Counted from the first letter of the stretch, positions 34,991 to 43,689 are shown. The stretch is DNA of 64,000 nt from Microthrixaceae bacterium (GCA_020637215.1 JACJWI010000002.1:310001-374000), one strand, 5' to 3'. The notes: a model not told the origin generated them from the letters alone. Numbers and translations: made by a program.

Positions 34991-35467
34991 ATGAACACGC
35001 CCCCGGACAACGACGGAGAGTCGGCCCCCACCGACGAGGTGCTGAGCGGCGAGGTCGTCGCCACACCCGATGGCGCCGACAGCGTCGACGGTTCCCCGGA
35101 GCAACCCGGTGATCTGCCCGGAGCGCTCGGCGGTCTCGACATGGGCGCGATGCTCCAGATGGCACAGGACATGGGCGAACGCATGCAGGAGGCGCAGGAG
35201 GCGCTGGCGACCACCGAGATCGTCGGCTCCGCCGGCGGCGGACTGGTCACCGTCACGCTCAACGGTCACCTGCACGTCCGCGCGGTTCACATCGAGCCCG
35301 GGGCGGTCGACGCCGACGACCCGACCGTGCTCGAGGACCTGATCGTCGCGGCGTGGACCGACGCGCACAACGGCGTGGCGCGACTCCAGGCGCAGGCCGA
35401 TCCACTCGGAGGCGTCGGCGGCCTCGGAGGAGCGCTCGGGGGCCTCGGCGGCCTGCTGGGGGGCTGA
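34991..35467 (+). CDS. YbaB/EbfC nucleoid-associated protein
   Basis: The 158-residue protein has a YbaB core: MLQMAQDMGERMQEAQEAL, TEIVGSAGGGLVTVTLNGHL and VEDLIVAA-type helix LEDLIVAAWTDAHN. An acidic N-terminal extension (1-45) and a Gly-rich tail (LGGVGGLGGALGG) flank it. Homologues form tweezer-like dimers on DNA. It lies 18 bases after dnaX and directly before recR, the conserved neighbourhood for this family. Role in DNA organisation or recombination is inferred from family. Confidence 0.93.
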   Translation: MNTPPDNDGESAPTDEVLSGEVVATPDGADSVDGSPEQPGDLPGALGGLDMGAMLQMAQDMGERMQEAQEALATTEIVGSAGGGLVTVTLNGHLHVRAVHIEPGAVDADDPTVLEDLIVAAWTDAHNGVARLQAQADPLGGVGGLGGALGGLGGLLGG

Positions 35468-36112
35468 GTGGGCACCGCGTACGCCGACTCCGTCCAGGAC
35501 CTCATCGACGCCCTCGGTCGACTCCCCGGCATCGGCCCCAAGTCCGCCCAGCGGATCGCGTTCCACCTGCTCAAGGTCGACGCCGAGGAGGCCAACCGCC
35601 TGGCCCGGGCGATCGTCGAGGCCAAGGAGAAGGTCGGGTTCTGCGCCCGTTGCTTCAACCTGGCCGAGGGGGACCTGTGCGCGATCTGCGCCGACGACCG
35701 ACGAGACGGACACGTGCTGTGCGTCGTCGAGGAGCCCCGGGACGTCGTCGCCGTCGAACGCACCCGCGAGTTCCGGGGCCGCTACCACGTGCTGCAGGGC
35801 GCCATCGACCACCTCCAGGGGGTCGGCCCCGAACAGCTGCGCATCAGGGAGCTCCTCGCCCGCGTCGGTTCCGAGGGGATCACCGAGGTCATCGTCTGCA
35901 CCAACCCCAACATCGAGGGCGAGGCCACGGCGCTGTACCTGACCCGGGTGCTCGACACGCCGGGGCTGACCGTGAGCCGCATCGCCAGCGGTCTGCCGGT
36001 CGGAGGCGACCTGGAGTACGCGGACGAGCTCACGCTCGGGCGGGCGCTCGAGGGTCGCCGGGTCGTCGAACGCCCCGACGCACCCGCAGAGCGGGACCTG
36101 TCGCCGGGCTGA
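35468..36112 (+). CDS. recR: Recombination mediator RecR
   Basis: The 214-residue protein starts at GTG immediately after the ybaB stop. LGRLPGIGPKSAQRIAFHLL is the helix-hairpin-helix, CARCFNLAEGDLCAIC the four-cysteine zinc finger, and the Toprim domain runs from LCVVEEPRDVVAVE to VCTNPNIEGEATALYL. With RecF and RecO it loads RecA on gaps. The operon order dnaX-ybaB-recR is standard. Confidence 0.96.
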   Translation: MGTAYADSVQDLIDALGRLPGIGPKSAQRIAFHLLKVDAEEANRLARAIVEAKEKVGFCARCFNLAEGDLCAICADDRRDGHVLCVVEEPRDVVAVERTREFRGRYHVLQGAIDHLQGVGPEQLRIRELLARVGSEGITEVIVCTNPNIEGEATALYLTRVLDTPGLTVSRIASGLPVGGDLEYADELTLGRALEGRRVVERPDAPAERDLSPG

Positions 36113-36180
36113 CGCCGCGGACGGCGCCATTCGGATCGCCCGCCGTTCGGATCGCGCGGCGTCCGGTTCGCCCGGCGGCC

Positions 36181-36212
36181 TCGCCGGACTGTCAGATCGC
36201 CGGACTGTCAGA
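36181..36212. repeat. Two perfect 16-bp direct repeats spanning a stop codon
   Basis: TCGCCGGACTGTCAGA occurs twice without a gap. The right copy contains the stop of the oxidoreductase gene (36208-36210, minus strand); the left copy duplicates that gene end beyond the stop. Confidence 0.85.
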
Positions 36213-38010
36213 TCGCCTGGCGGTATCCGAAGAACTCGTGGTCCTCGTTGTAGCCGCCGTAGCCGCCGCCGACCTCGTCGATGCCGGCGACCAGCTCGAT
36301 CCCCTTGATCCACTTGACCTGCTTGAACCCGAGCTGCACCTCGTTGCGCAGCCGCAGCGGGGCGCCGTAGCCGAACGGCAGCGGTTCGCCGTTCATGTCG
36401 AAGGCCAGCATGGCCAGCTCGCCGCGCATCTCCTCGATCGGATGGGCGTCGTAGTAGATGCCGCCGTCGGCACCCTCGCCGAACGAGTAGAAGACGACCC
36501 ACTCGGCGTCGGGGTGCGGCTCGACCAGGTCGAGGATCGTCGTCATCGACACCCCTCCCCACTTGGCCACGCCGGACCACCCCTGGATGCAGAAGTGCTG
36601 GGTGATCTGCTCGTGGGGAGGCAGGGCGCGCAGGTCCTCCAGACTGAGCTCGACCGGATGTTCGACCCGCCCGCTGATCTCCAGCCGGTAGTCGACGAAC
36701 CCGCTGTCGGCCAGGGTCCGGTACTCAGCGGAGTCGGGGTAGCGACCGTTGTGCCAGAAGTACGGCGAGATGTCGGACTCGTCGTACTCGCCGGGTTGGG
36801 CGTCGACGTGAGCGAACCAGCGTTCGAACGGGCCGATCAGGGTGGACCCCACGCGTTGGACCACCCTGGGGTGGCGCAGCGTGAACGGTGACGCGGCCCA
36901 CCAGGCGATGCCGACCACGACCATGGCCACGGCGAACACCCAGAACCCGACCCAGCTGTCGTCGTTGCGGCCGGCGAACATGTGGTTGAGGTTGTTGAGC
37001 AGGCCGGTGGTGAACACCATCGTCACGTGCATGGCGATGAAGACCAGGAACCAGACCATCACGAGGAAGTGCAGGGACCGGGCGAACTGGATGGAGAGCA
37101 CCTTGCTGATGCGCCGGAACCGCGTCGACAGCGCCGGTGACATCCCGAGCCCGCTCACCAGCGCCAACGGGGCCGCGACGAACACGGTCACGAAGTAGGC
37201 GATGAGCTGGAGGCCGTTGTAGACGACCCAGCCCTTCTCGGGCGGCCAGTCGAGCGACAGGTACTGGATCATCGTCGACGCCGCGTTGGGGAGCACGTCC
37301 CAGCTGGTCGGAACGACTCGATGCCACTGCCCGGTGACGAACAGCAGCACGTAGAACACCACGCCGTTGAGCAGGAAGACGACGTCGGTCCCCAGGTGCC
37401 ACCAGCGGGCCAATCCGATCGTGTGGCGCACCCCCGGCAGGCCGACGCCCGACGGCAGACGGATGGAGTCCTCCTTCGCCGTCCACAGCGGGTCCTCGGG
37501 CACCGGCTTCTGCATCCGGAACCACTCGTGTCCGGGCGTGCTGTGGCGGGTCCAGTAGAGGCGAGGGTGGTCGGCGAGGATCTGCAGGCCGGCGCGCACG
37601 ATGAAGACCATCAGGAACAGGTTGAAGAAGTGCTGCCAGCTCAGCCACGCCGGGAACCCGGTTCCTGCGCCTGCGCTCCAGGCCGGGTCCGCGCCGGGGT
37701 AGCGCTCGATGAAGTCGGCCACGGCGGGCACGTTGCGCAGGCCCTGGGCGGCCGGGATCGCGACCACCAGTCCGACCGCGGCGATGGGGACCAGCCACAG
37801 CAGGTTGAACCAGCGGGACCGGCCGACGCGGACCCTCGGTGCCACCCCGTACACCTGGGGGATCGAACCCGCCCACGTGTCGGTGTCGATCGAGTCCTCG
37901 CCGAGGGTGAGCTCTGAGCGGAACCTGCGGACCGCCTGCTGTGCCCGCTCCGTCTGGCTCACCTGGTCGTCAGCTCCGGGTCGGTCCTCGGAGCGGCGGG
38001 GGTGATCCAT
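36208..38010 (-). CDS. Membrane cytochrome b-like domain fused to a sulfite-oxidase-type molybdopterin domain
   Basis: The 600-residue protein has five or six hydrophobic segments between residues about 70 and 385 with membrane histidines suited to heme (WLSWQHFFNLFL, RWWHLGTDVVFLL, FARSLHFLVMVW, FIAMHVTMVF). A soluble C-terminal domain follows, with ITQHFCIQGWSGVAKWGGV, where the cysteine would bind the molybdenum cofactor, and GYGAPLRLRNEVQLGFKQVKW (split for length). It likely passes electrons between a soluble-face substrate and the quinone pool in one chain; MsrP/YedY-YedZ use two. The substrate is unknown. It is downstream of the thiolase, beyond two hairpins. Confidence 0.85.
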   Translation of the reverse strand: MDHPRRSEDRPGADDQVSQTERAQQAVRRFRSELTLGEDSIDTDTWAGSIPQVYGVAPRVRVGRSRWFNLLWLVPIAAVGLVVAIPAAQGLRNVPAVADFIERYPGADPAWSAGAGTGFPAWLSWQHFFNLFLMVFIVRAGLQILADHPRLYWTRHSTPGHEWFRMQKPVPEDPLWTAKEDSIRLPSGVGLPGVRHTIGLARWWHLGTDVVFLLNGVVFYVLLFVTGQWHRVVPTSWDVLPNAASTMIQYLSLDWPPEKGWVVYNGLQLIAYFVTVFVAAPLALVSGLGMSPALSTRFRRISKVLSIQFARSLHFLVMVWFLVFIAMHVTMVFTTGLLNNLNHMFAGRNDDSWVGFWVFAVAMVVVGIAWWAASPFTLRHPRVVQRVGSTLIGPFERWFAHVDAQPGEYDESDISPYFWHNGRYPDSAEYRTLADSGFVDYRLEISGRVEHPVELSLEDLRALPPHEQITQHFCIQGWSGVAKWGGVSMTTILDLVEPHPDAEWVVFYSFGEGADGGIYYDAHPIEEMRGELAMLAFDMNGEPLPFGYGAPLRLRNEVQLGFKQVKWIKGIELVAGIDEVGGGYGGYNEDHEFFGYRQAI

Positions 38011-38083
38011 CGATCACCTGTCTACCCACCTGCTGGTGGATCCAGTACTTGGCCCGTCCGGGCCCGGGTCGACCCCGGACGCG

Positions 38084-38119
38084 GATGGGCCCCGACCGAC
38101 GAATCGGCCGGGGCCCATC
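38084..38119 (-). terminator. Terminator hairpin 2 downstream of thiolase
   Basis: A 16-bp stem with one mismatch (GATGGGCCCCG with CGGGGCCCATC outermost) closes a CGAA tetraloop. No T-tract. Confidence 0.65.
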
Positions 38120-38133
38120 CCCGTCAGCTGTGT

Positions 38134-38162
38134 GCGATCCGCGGCGGCCTGCCGCGGATCGC
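38134..38162 (-). terminator. Terminator hairpin 1 downstream of thiolase
   Basis: GCGATCCGCGGC pairs perfectly with GCCGCGGATCGC around a five-base loop, five bases past the thiolase stop. Confidence 0.65.
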
Positions 38163-38167
38163 AGCGG

Positions 38168-39349
38168 TCAGATCGTCTCGACGAGCAGGGCGTCGCCCTG
38201 GCCGCCGCCGCCGCACAGTGCGGCCGCTCCGAGGCCGCCGCCCCGGCGCTTGAGCTCGTTGAGGATGTGCAGGGTGATCCGGGTGCCCGACATGCCGATC
38301 GGGTGGCCCAGCGCGATCGCCCCGCCGTTCACGTTGACGATGTCGTCGGAGACGCCCAGGTCCTTCATCGACGCGACACCCACCGCGGCGAACGCCTCGT
38401 TGAGCTCGAACAGGTCCACGTCGCCGACGGTCTTGCCCGCCCGCTCCAGGGCCTGCAGGATCGATCGGGACGGCTGGGTGAGCAGCGACGCGTCCGGTCC
38501 GGCGACCTCGCCGAAGCTCACGATTCGCCCGAGGGGGTCACCGCCGATGCGCTCGGCCGCGGCGGCCGAGGCGACAACGACCGCGGCGCCGCCGTCGGAG
38601 ATCTGCGACGCGTTGCCGGCGGTGATGTTGCCGGCCTTGTCGAACGCGGGTCGCAGGGCGCCGAGCGAGTCGAGGGTGGTCTCGGCGCGGACGCCCTCGT
38701 CGGCGCTGAACTCGACGGGGTCGCCCTTGCGCTGCGGGATCGACACCGGGACGATCTCGTCGTCGAACAGGCCGTCCTTCTGGGCCTTGGCCGCCCGCTC
38801 GTGCGACGTGGCCGCCAGCTGGTCCTGCTCGTCGCGGGCGATGCCGGCGGACGCCGCGTACTTCTCGGTGCCGGCGCCCATCGCGCACTGGTCGAAGGCG
38901 CAGAACAGGCCGTCGTACATCATCGAGTCGATGACCTTCTTGTCGCCCATGCGCATGCCGGCCCGGGCGTCGGGCAGCAGGTAGGGGGCGTTGGTCATGG
39001 ACTCCATGCCACCGGCGACGACCACGTCGGCGAGTCCGGCCTGGATCAGGAGGTCGGCCAGCATGATCGAGTGGATGCCCGACAGGCACACCTTGTTGAC
39101 CGTGGTCGACGGGACGTCCATGGGGATCCCACCGGCGACCGCGGCCTGACGGGCGGTCATCTGGCCGGCACCGGCGAGCAGCACCTGGCCCATGAAGACG
39201 TAGTCGACGTCGGATCCCGCCACCCCGGCGCGCTCGAGGGCGGCCTTGATGGCGAGGCCGCCGAGGTCCGTGCCGGAGAACCCGGCCAGCGAACCAGACA
39301 GCTTGCCGATGGGGGTCCGGGCCCCCGCGAGAATCACCGAACCAGGCAT
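38168..39349 (-). CDS. Acetyl-CoA acetyltransferase (thiolase)
   Basis: The 393-residue cytoplasmic enzyme condenses two acetyl-CoA to acetoacetyl-CoA, or cleaves it. The acyl-carrying cysteine is C88 in NKVCLSG. ELNEAFAAV, GGAIALGHPIG and CGGGGQGDA give the other catalytic residues. Length and motifs fit the biosynthetic (PhaA/AtoB) class. Acetoacetyl-CoA is the entry compound for the ethylmalonyl-CoA pathway whose ccrA is 2.5 kb away. The palindrome 39406-39420 lies 57 bases upstream of its ATG, also seen before ccrA. Two hairpins follow the stop. Confidence 0.93.
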   Translation of the reverse strand: MPGSVILAGARTPIGKLSGSLAGFSGTDLGGLAIKAALERAGVAGSDVDYVFMGQVLLAGAGQMTARQAAVAGGIPMDVPSTTVNKVCLSGIHSIMLADLLIQAGLADVVVAGGMESMTNAPYLLPDARAGMRMGDKKVIDSMMYDGLFCAFDQCAMGAGTEKYAASAGIARDEQDQLAATSHERAAKAQKDGLFDDEIVPVSIPQRKGDPVEFSADEGVRAETTLDSLGALRPAFDKAGNITAGNASQISDGGAAVVVASAAAAERIGGDPLGRIVSFGEVAGPDASLLTQPSRSILQALERAGKTVGDVDLFELNEAFAAVGVASMKDLGVSDDIVNVNGGAIALGHPIGMSGTRITLHILNELKRRGGGLGAAALCGGGGQGDALLVETI

Positions 39350-39405
39350 GTCCACTCCAGAGAGGTCGGGGGAGCCGCACGGCCCCCTCCTGCGGTTCGG
39401 CGATG

Positions 39406-39420
39406 TTACCGCCCGGTAGC
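39406..39420. promoter_or_regulatory. Palindrome shared with ccrA (candidate regulator site)
   Basis: TTACCGCCCGGTAGC differs by one base from 41824-41838. Core TACCG-N2-CGGTA is an inverted repeat. Here it covers the end of the acetyltransferase gene, upstream of the thiolase start. Confidence 0.4.
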
Positions 39421-40008
39421 GAGGGCGGCCCACTCGTCGGCGGTGATCGAGTACAGGACGTGTCGCACCAGATGCGGATCGGTGAGCGGATCGACCGAGG
39501 GGTGGTCGAAGTCGCGCTCCGGCCGGTGGGTCATGCCGATCTTGTCCATCACCCGTCGGCTGTTGGTGTTCTGCGGCACGGTGAAGCTGACGACCTCGTC
39601 CAGACCGAGCGAGTCGAAGCCCACGCCGAGCGCGGCGCGGGCCGCTTCCGGGGCGTAGCCCCGCCCCCAGGCCTCTCGGGCCAGCCGCCACCCGACCTCG
39701 ACGGTCCCCGCGCCGCGGTGCTCGGCAGACATGAGGCCGACGTGGCCGACGAACCCGGCCGGGCCGTCGTCCTCGGGTTCGGTCACTTCGACCGCCCAGA
39801 GGCCGAAGCCCCGCGCGGCCCAACCCGCGATCACTCGGTCGACGAAGTCGTCGGACTCGTCGCGGCTCAGGGTCGAGGGGAAGTGCTCCATGACCACCGG
39901 ATCGGCGTTGATCGCCGCGAACGGTTCCCGGTCGGAGTCCCGCCACGGGCGCAGCAGCAGTCGCTCGGTGCGCAGCTCGAGGAGGGGACGGGGTGTGCCG
40001 GCGACCAC
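39406..40008 (-). CDS. GNAT-family N-acetyltransferase (RimJ/RimL type)
   Basis: The 200-residue protein starts at GTG. LRTERLLLRPWRDSDREPFA near the N-terminus and a CoA-binding core VGWRLAREAWGRGYAPEAAR, then VPQNTNSRRVMDKIGM, are the RimJ/RimL pattern. R-x2-G-x-G/A reads RGYAPEAA. Acceptors in this family include ribosomal protein N-termini, but many members act on small molecules, so the substrate is unknown. It lies 56 bases upstream of the thiolase, same strand. Confidence 0.88.
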   Translation of the reverse strand: MVAGTPRPLLELRTERLLLRPWRDSDREPFAAINADPVVMEHFPSTLSRDESDDFVDRVIAGWAARGFGLWAVEVTEPEDDGPAGFVGHVGLMSAEHRGAGTVEVGWRLAREAWGRGYAPEAARAALGVGFDSLGLDEVVSFTVPQNTNSRRVMDKIGMTHRPERDFDHPSVDPLTDPHLVRHVLYSITADEWAALATGR

Positions 40009-40087
40009 CGGGGTGATCGTACGGGCGTCCTAGGCTGGGCCGCTCGAACGGGGTGGACCGCTCCGATCGGTCCCGCAGGGAGGTGCC

Positions 40088-40570
40088 GTGACCGAGATCC
40101 ACGAGACCGAGCTCCCCGGCGTGGGGGTGCTCCAGGAGTTCGACACCGTGGGCGGATCCCGGGTCGGGGTGCTGACCACCCGTGCCGGCCGCCGTGAGCT
40201 GCTGTTCTACGACGACGAGGACCCCGACTCGTGCCGCGCCATGGTGCACCTCGACCCCGAAGACGGCCTCGTGCTCGCCGATCTGCTCGGCGGCACGCAC
40301 GTGGTCGATGCCGCGGCCTCGCTGCAACGCCTCGAGGGGCTGGCCATCGACTGGTTGACCGTGCACCGGTCCTCGGCCCTGGCCGGATCGACCATCGGCG
40401 ACGCGGGAGTGCGGCAGGGCACCGGGGCCAGCATCGTCGCCATCATCCGGGGATCGTCGACCAACGCCGCCCCCGGTCCCGCGGACCGCCTCGAGGTGGG
40501 CGACGTGGTCGTGGCGGTCGGGACCCCCGAGGCGGTCGAGCGACTGACCGCGCTGGTCGAGTCGGGCTGA
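40088..40570 (+). CDS. Regulatory subunit of the cation:proton antiporter (KhtT-like)
   Basis: The 160-residue cytoplasmic protein has an N-terminal strand-rich part (LPGVGVLQEFDTVGGSRVGVL) and a C-terminal RCK/TrkA-C domain (SALAGSTIGDAGVRQGTGAS to LEVGDVVVAVGTPEAVERL). In Bacillus, KhtT controls the KhtU potassium/proton antiporter through nucleotide or ion binding. Here the stop overlaps the antiporter start by one base (TGATG), so they form a unit. Ligand inferred only. Confidence 0.9.
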   Translation: MTEIHETELPGVGVLQEFDTVGGSRVGVLTTRAGRRELLFYDDEDPDSCRAMVHLDPEDGLVLADLLGGTHVVDAAASLQRLEGLAIDWLTVHRSSALAGSTIGDAGVRQGTGASIVAIIRGSSTNAAPGPADRLEVGDVVVAVGTPEAVERLTALVESG

Positions 40571-41772
40571 TGATCGCGACCGCGGCCCACGCCGAGGTCA
40601 CCACGGCCTTCGTCCAGCTGGGGCTCATCCTGCTGGGCCTGGGTCTGGCGGCCCGGGTCGCGGACCGCGCCGGCTTCAGTCCGATCCCGCTCTACCTGCT
40701 CGGCGGTCTGGCGGTCCGGGCGGCCGGGTTGCTCCCGGCCAAGGTCACCGACGACTTCATCGGGATCGCGGCCGAGATCGGCGTGCTGCAGCTCCTGTTC
40801 GCTCTGGGACTCGAGTACACGGCGCCGGAGCTGTCAGCCGAGCTGCGTCGCAACTTCCGGGCCGGGATCGTCGACCTGGTCGCCAACTTCCTGCCCGGTC
40901 TGCTGCTCGGACTCGTGCTCGGCTGGTCCGCGGTCGCGTCGGTGCTGCTCGGTGGTGTCTCCTACGTGTCGTCGTCGGGGATCATCGCCAAGCTGCTGGG
41001 CGACCTCGGCCGCCTCGGCAACCGCGAAACCCCGACGATCCTGTCGATCCTGGTGCTCGAGGACCTGACGATGGCGATCTACCTGCCGATCGTGGCCGTG
41101 CTGTTGGCCGGGGCGGGGGTGCTGACCGGTCTGGTGTCGCTCGCCGTCGCCCTCGGCGTGGTCGCGGTGATCGTCCTGTTCGCCGTCAAGATCGGACCCT
41201 GGTTGTCACGGGTGGTCGACTCCGAGTCGAACGAGGTGACCGTGCTGGTCATCCTGGGTCTTGTCCTGTTCGTCGGCGGACTCGTTCAGGAGGTCGACGT
41301 GTCCGCGGCCGTCGGTGCGTTCCTGGTCGGCCTCGCGTTGTCCGGTCCGGTGCAGCACCGAGCCGCGACCCTCATCGAGCCGTTGGGCAACGTGTTCGCC
41401 GCCATCTTCTTCTTCGTGTTCGGCCTGGGCATCGACGCCACCGCCGTCCCGCCGGTGATCCTCCCGGCGCTCGGTCTGGCCGTCGTGACCGCCGCGACCA
41501 AGGCCGGACTGGGGTGGTGGGCCGCCGGTCGGGCCGGAGTGGGCAAGCACGGCCGCTGGCGCGCCGCGACCACTCTGATCGTCCGCGGCGAGTTCTCGAT
41601 CGTCATCGCCGGACTCGGGGTCGCCGCGGGGGTGGAGGGTCAGCTCGGCCCGCTGGCCGCCGCCTACGTGCTGGTGCTGGCCGTCGTCGGCTCCCTGCTG
41701 GTCCGTGTCGCTCGCCTGCCCGGGTTCCTCGACCGCTCTGCTCGCGGTGAGAGCAGGCCGGGCACGGTCTGA
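40570..41772 (+). CDS. CPA2-family potassium/proton antiporter (KhtU-like)
   Basis: The 400-residue membrane protein has about 12 helices starting AFVQLGLILLGLGLAARV. LPLYLLGG-like IPLYLLGGLAVRA, ALGLEYTAPEL, SSSGIIAKLL and ILVLEDLTMAIYLP are CPA2 signatures; the acidic ELD of ILVLEDLT probably carries the transported proton. Starts at ATG 40570 in overlap with the KhtT-like gene. It lacks the C-terminal TrkA-N domain of KefB/C because the regulator is separate. Likely exchanges K+ (or Na+) for protons. Confidence 0.91.
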   Translation: MIATAAHAEVTTAFVQLGLILLGLGLAARVADRAGFSPIPLYLLGGLAVRAAGLLPAKVTDDFIGIAAEIGVLQLLFALGLEYTAPELSAELRRNFRAGIVDLVANFLPGLLLGLVLGWSAVASVLLGGVSYVSSSGIIAKLLGDLGRLGNRETPTILSILVLEDLTMAIYLPIVAVLLAGAGVLTGLVSLAVALGVVAVIVLFAVKIGPWLSRVVDSESNEVTVLVILGLVLFVGGLVQEVDVSAAVGAFLVGLALSGPVQHRAATLIEPLGNVFAAIFFFVFGLGIDATAVPPVILPALGLAVVTAATKAGLGWWAAGRAGVGKHGRWRAATTLIVRGEFSIVIAGLGVAAGVEGQLGPLAAAYVLVLAVVGSLLVRVARLPGFLDRSARGESRPGTV

Positions 41773-41823
41773 AGCCCCACCACCGATGGGGGCGCCACAC
41801 GGTGCTCGTGCTGGCCGGTGCGG

Positions 41824-41838
41824 TTACCGACCGGTAGC
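41824..41838. promoter_or_regulatory. Palindrome shared with thiolase upstream (candidate regulator site)
   Basis: TTACCGACCGGTAGC ends 10 bases before the ccrA ATG, where a bound protein would block initiation. It differs at one base from 39406-39420. TACCG-AC-CGGTA is the inverted core. Confidence 0.5.
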
Positions 41839-41848
41839 TTCAGCGCCC

Positions 41849-43198
41849 ATGCAGGAGATCCTCGAGGCCATCCAGACCGGCGCGTCCGGCGACGACATCG
41901 CGAACCTCACGCTCCCGGAGTCCACCCGGGCCGCCCACGTGCTGCGCTCGGAGGCCGGCATGTGGGAGGGCGTCGACTCCTGGGACAAGGACCCGCGCCA
42001 GAGCCTGCACGTCGGCGAGTTGCCCCTGCCCGAGCTCGCCCCCGACGAGGCCGTCGTCGCGGTGATGGCCAGCTCGATCAACTTCAACACGGTGTGGACC
42101 TCGATCTTCGAGCCGCTGCCGACCTTCGGGTTCCTCGACCGGCTGGGCAAGGAGTCGGTGTGGGGGGCGCGCCACGCCCAGGACTTCCACATCGTCGGAT
42201 CCGACGCGTCCGGCGTCGTGGTGCGGGTCGGGTCCGCGGTGCGCAACTGGAAGCCGGGTGACCGGGTCACCGTCCACTGCAACTACGTCGATGACCAGGA
42301 CCCCTCCGCGCACAACGACTCGATGCTGGCGGCCAACCAGCGCATCTGGGGCTTCGAGACCAACTACGGCGGACTCGCCGACCTGTCGATCGTCAAGGCC
42401 AACCAGCTGATGCCCAAGCCGGCGCACCTCAGCTGGGAGGAGTCAGCGGTCAACGCGCTGTGCGCCTCGACCAGCTACCGGATGCTCGTCGGCGACCACG
42501 CCGGGCGTATGAAGCAGGGCGACAACGTGTTCATCTGGGGCGCAACCGGCGGCATCGGCGCCTACGCCACCCAGCTGGTCATCAACGGCGGCGGCACCCC
42601 GATCGGCGTCGTGTCCTCGGAGTCGCGGGTCAAGCTGCTCAACGCCATGGGCTGCGACGCGGTGATCGACCGTCGGGCCGAGGGCTACCAGTTCTGGTCC
42701 GACGAGCACACCCAGGACGAGTCCGAGTGGCGTCGCCTGGGCAAGAAGGTCCGTTCGCTCGTCGGCGAGGATCCCGACATCGTCTTCGAGCACCCGGGTC
42801 GTTCGACCATGGGCGCGTCGGTGTTCATCACCAAGCGCGGCGGCAAGATCGTCACCTGCGCCGCCACCTCGGGCTACATGCTCGAGTACGACAACCGCCA
42901 CCTGTGGATGAAGCTCAAGAGCATCATCAGCTCCCACTTCGCCAACTACCAGGAGGCGTGGGAGATGAACCGGCTGATCGACAAGGGCGCGATCCAGCCG
43001 GTGATGAGCGAGGTCTACGCGCTCGACCAGGTCGGCGACGCCGCGCTGAAGGTCCACCACAACGAAGGCGAGGGCAAGATCGGCGTGCTGTGCCTGGCGC
43101 CCGAGGCCGGCCAGGGCATCACCGACGCCGCCAAGCGCGAGGCGATCGGCGAGGACCGCATCACCCTCTACCAGCGCCATGCCCGAGGCGAGCTGTGA
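41849..43198 (+). CDS. ccrA: Crotonyl-CoA carboxylase/reductase
   Basis: The 449-residue MDR-family enzyme reduces crotonyl-CoA with NADPH while fixing CO2 to give ethylmalonyl-CoA. MQEILEAIQTG and WEGVDSWDKDPRQSLHVG at the N-terminus, FHIVGSDASGVVVRVG, FIWGATGGIGAYATQL (nucleotide fold) and DIVFEHPGRSTMGAS are CCR hallmarks; plain crotonyl-CoA reductases and quinone oxidoreductases lack this longer N-terminus. Methylmalonyl-CoA epimerase follows by 43 bases. Ethylmalonyl-CoA mutase is at 59148-61142. The palindrome at 41824-41838 touches its start region. Confidence 0.95.
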   Translation: MQEILEAIQTGASGDDIANLTLPESTRAAHVLRSEAGMWEGVDSWDKDPRQSLHVGELPLPELAPDEAVVAVMASSINFNTVWTSIFEPLPTFGFLDRLGKESVWGARHAQDFHIVGSDASGVVVRVGSAVRNWKPGDRVTVHCNYVDDQDPSAHNDSMLAANQRIWGFETNYGGLADLSIVKANQLMPKPAHLSWEESAVNALCASTSYRMLVGDHAGRMKQGDNVFIWGATGGIGAYATQLVINGGGTPIGVVSSESRVKLLNAMGCDAVIDRRAEGYQFWSDEHTQDESEWRRLGKKVRSLVGEDPDIVFEHPGRSTMGASVFITKRGGKIVTCAATSGYMLEYDNRHLWMKLKSIISSHFANYQEAWEMNRLIDKGAIQPVMSEVYALDQVGDAALKVHHNEGEGKIGVLCLAPEAGQGITDAAKREAIGEDRITLYQRHARGEL

Positions 43199-43241
43199 CC
43201 GGCCGCTCCGGCACCGCGCACTGAGAACGAGGAGAGACGAC

Positions 43242-43670
43242 ATGAGCGAGAACCCCGACGCCACATCCGGTCTGCTGACCGAGATCGACCACGTCGCCAT
43301 CGCGGTGCGCGACCTCGACTCCGCGGTCGACTACTACCAGCGGGCCTTCGGTGCCACCGTCGCCCATCGTGAGGTCGTCGATTCCGACGGCGTCGAGGAG
43401 GCGCTGGTCAAGGTGGCCGACAGCTACATCCAGCTGACCGCAGCCACGCGTCCCGACTCACCGATTGCCAAGGCGATCGAGAAGCGGGGCGAGGGTCTGC
43501 ACCACGTCGGCTACCGGGTGGCGAACTGCCAGGAGGCGCTCGACGCCATGGTCGCGGCCGGCGCCACGCCGATCGACAAGGCCCCCCGCCCCGGGTCGCG
43601 GGGCACCACCGTCGCCTTCATCCACCCCAAGGGCAGCTTCGGCACGCTGATCGAGCTGGTCCAGGAGTAG
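43242..43670 (+). CDS. mce: Methylmalonyl-CoA (ethylmalonyl-CoA) epimerase
   Basis: The 142-residue vicinal-oxygen-chelate protein begins with IDHVAIAVRDLDSAVDYYQR and repeats the fold with GLHHVGYRVANCQEALDAM. Metal ligands H (IDHVA), Q (SYIQLTA), H (LHHVGY) and E (TLIELVQE) are visible. It interconverts 2S and 2R forms of branched malonyl-CoA esters so mutases can use them. It lies 43 bases after ccrA with GAACGAGGAGA upstream, in what is surely one operon. A hairpin follows the stop. Confidence 0.94.
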   Translation: MSENPDATSGLLTEIDHVAIAVRDLDSAVDYYQRAFGATVAHREVVDSDGVEEALVKVADSYIQLTAATRPDSPIAKAIEKRGEGLHHVGYRVANCQEALDAMVAAGATPIDKAPRPGSRGTTVAFIHPKGSFGTLIELVQE

Positions 43671-43689
43671 CCGGCCCCGCTGGGCCGGC
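43670..43689 (+). terminator. Terminator hairpin after the ccrA-mce unit
   Basis: GCCGGCCC pairs with GGGCCGGC around a CGCT loop, starting at the last base of the epimerase stop. Confidence 0.6.
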
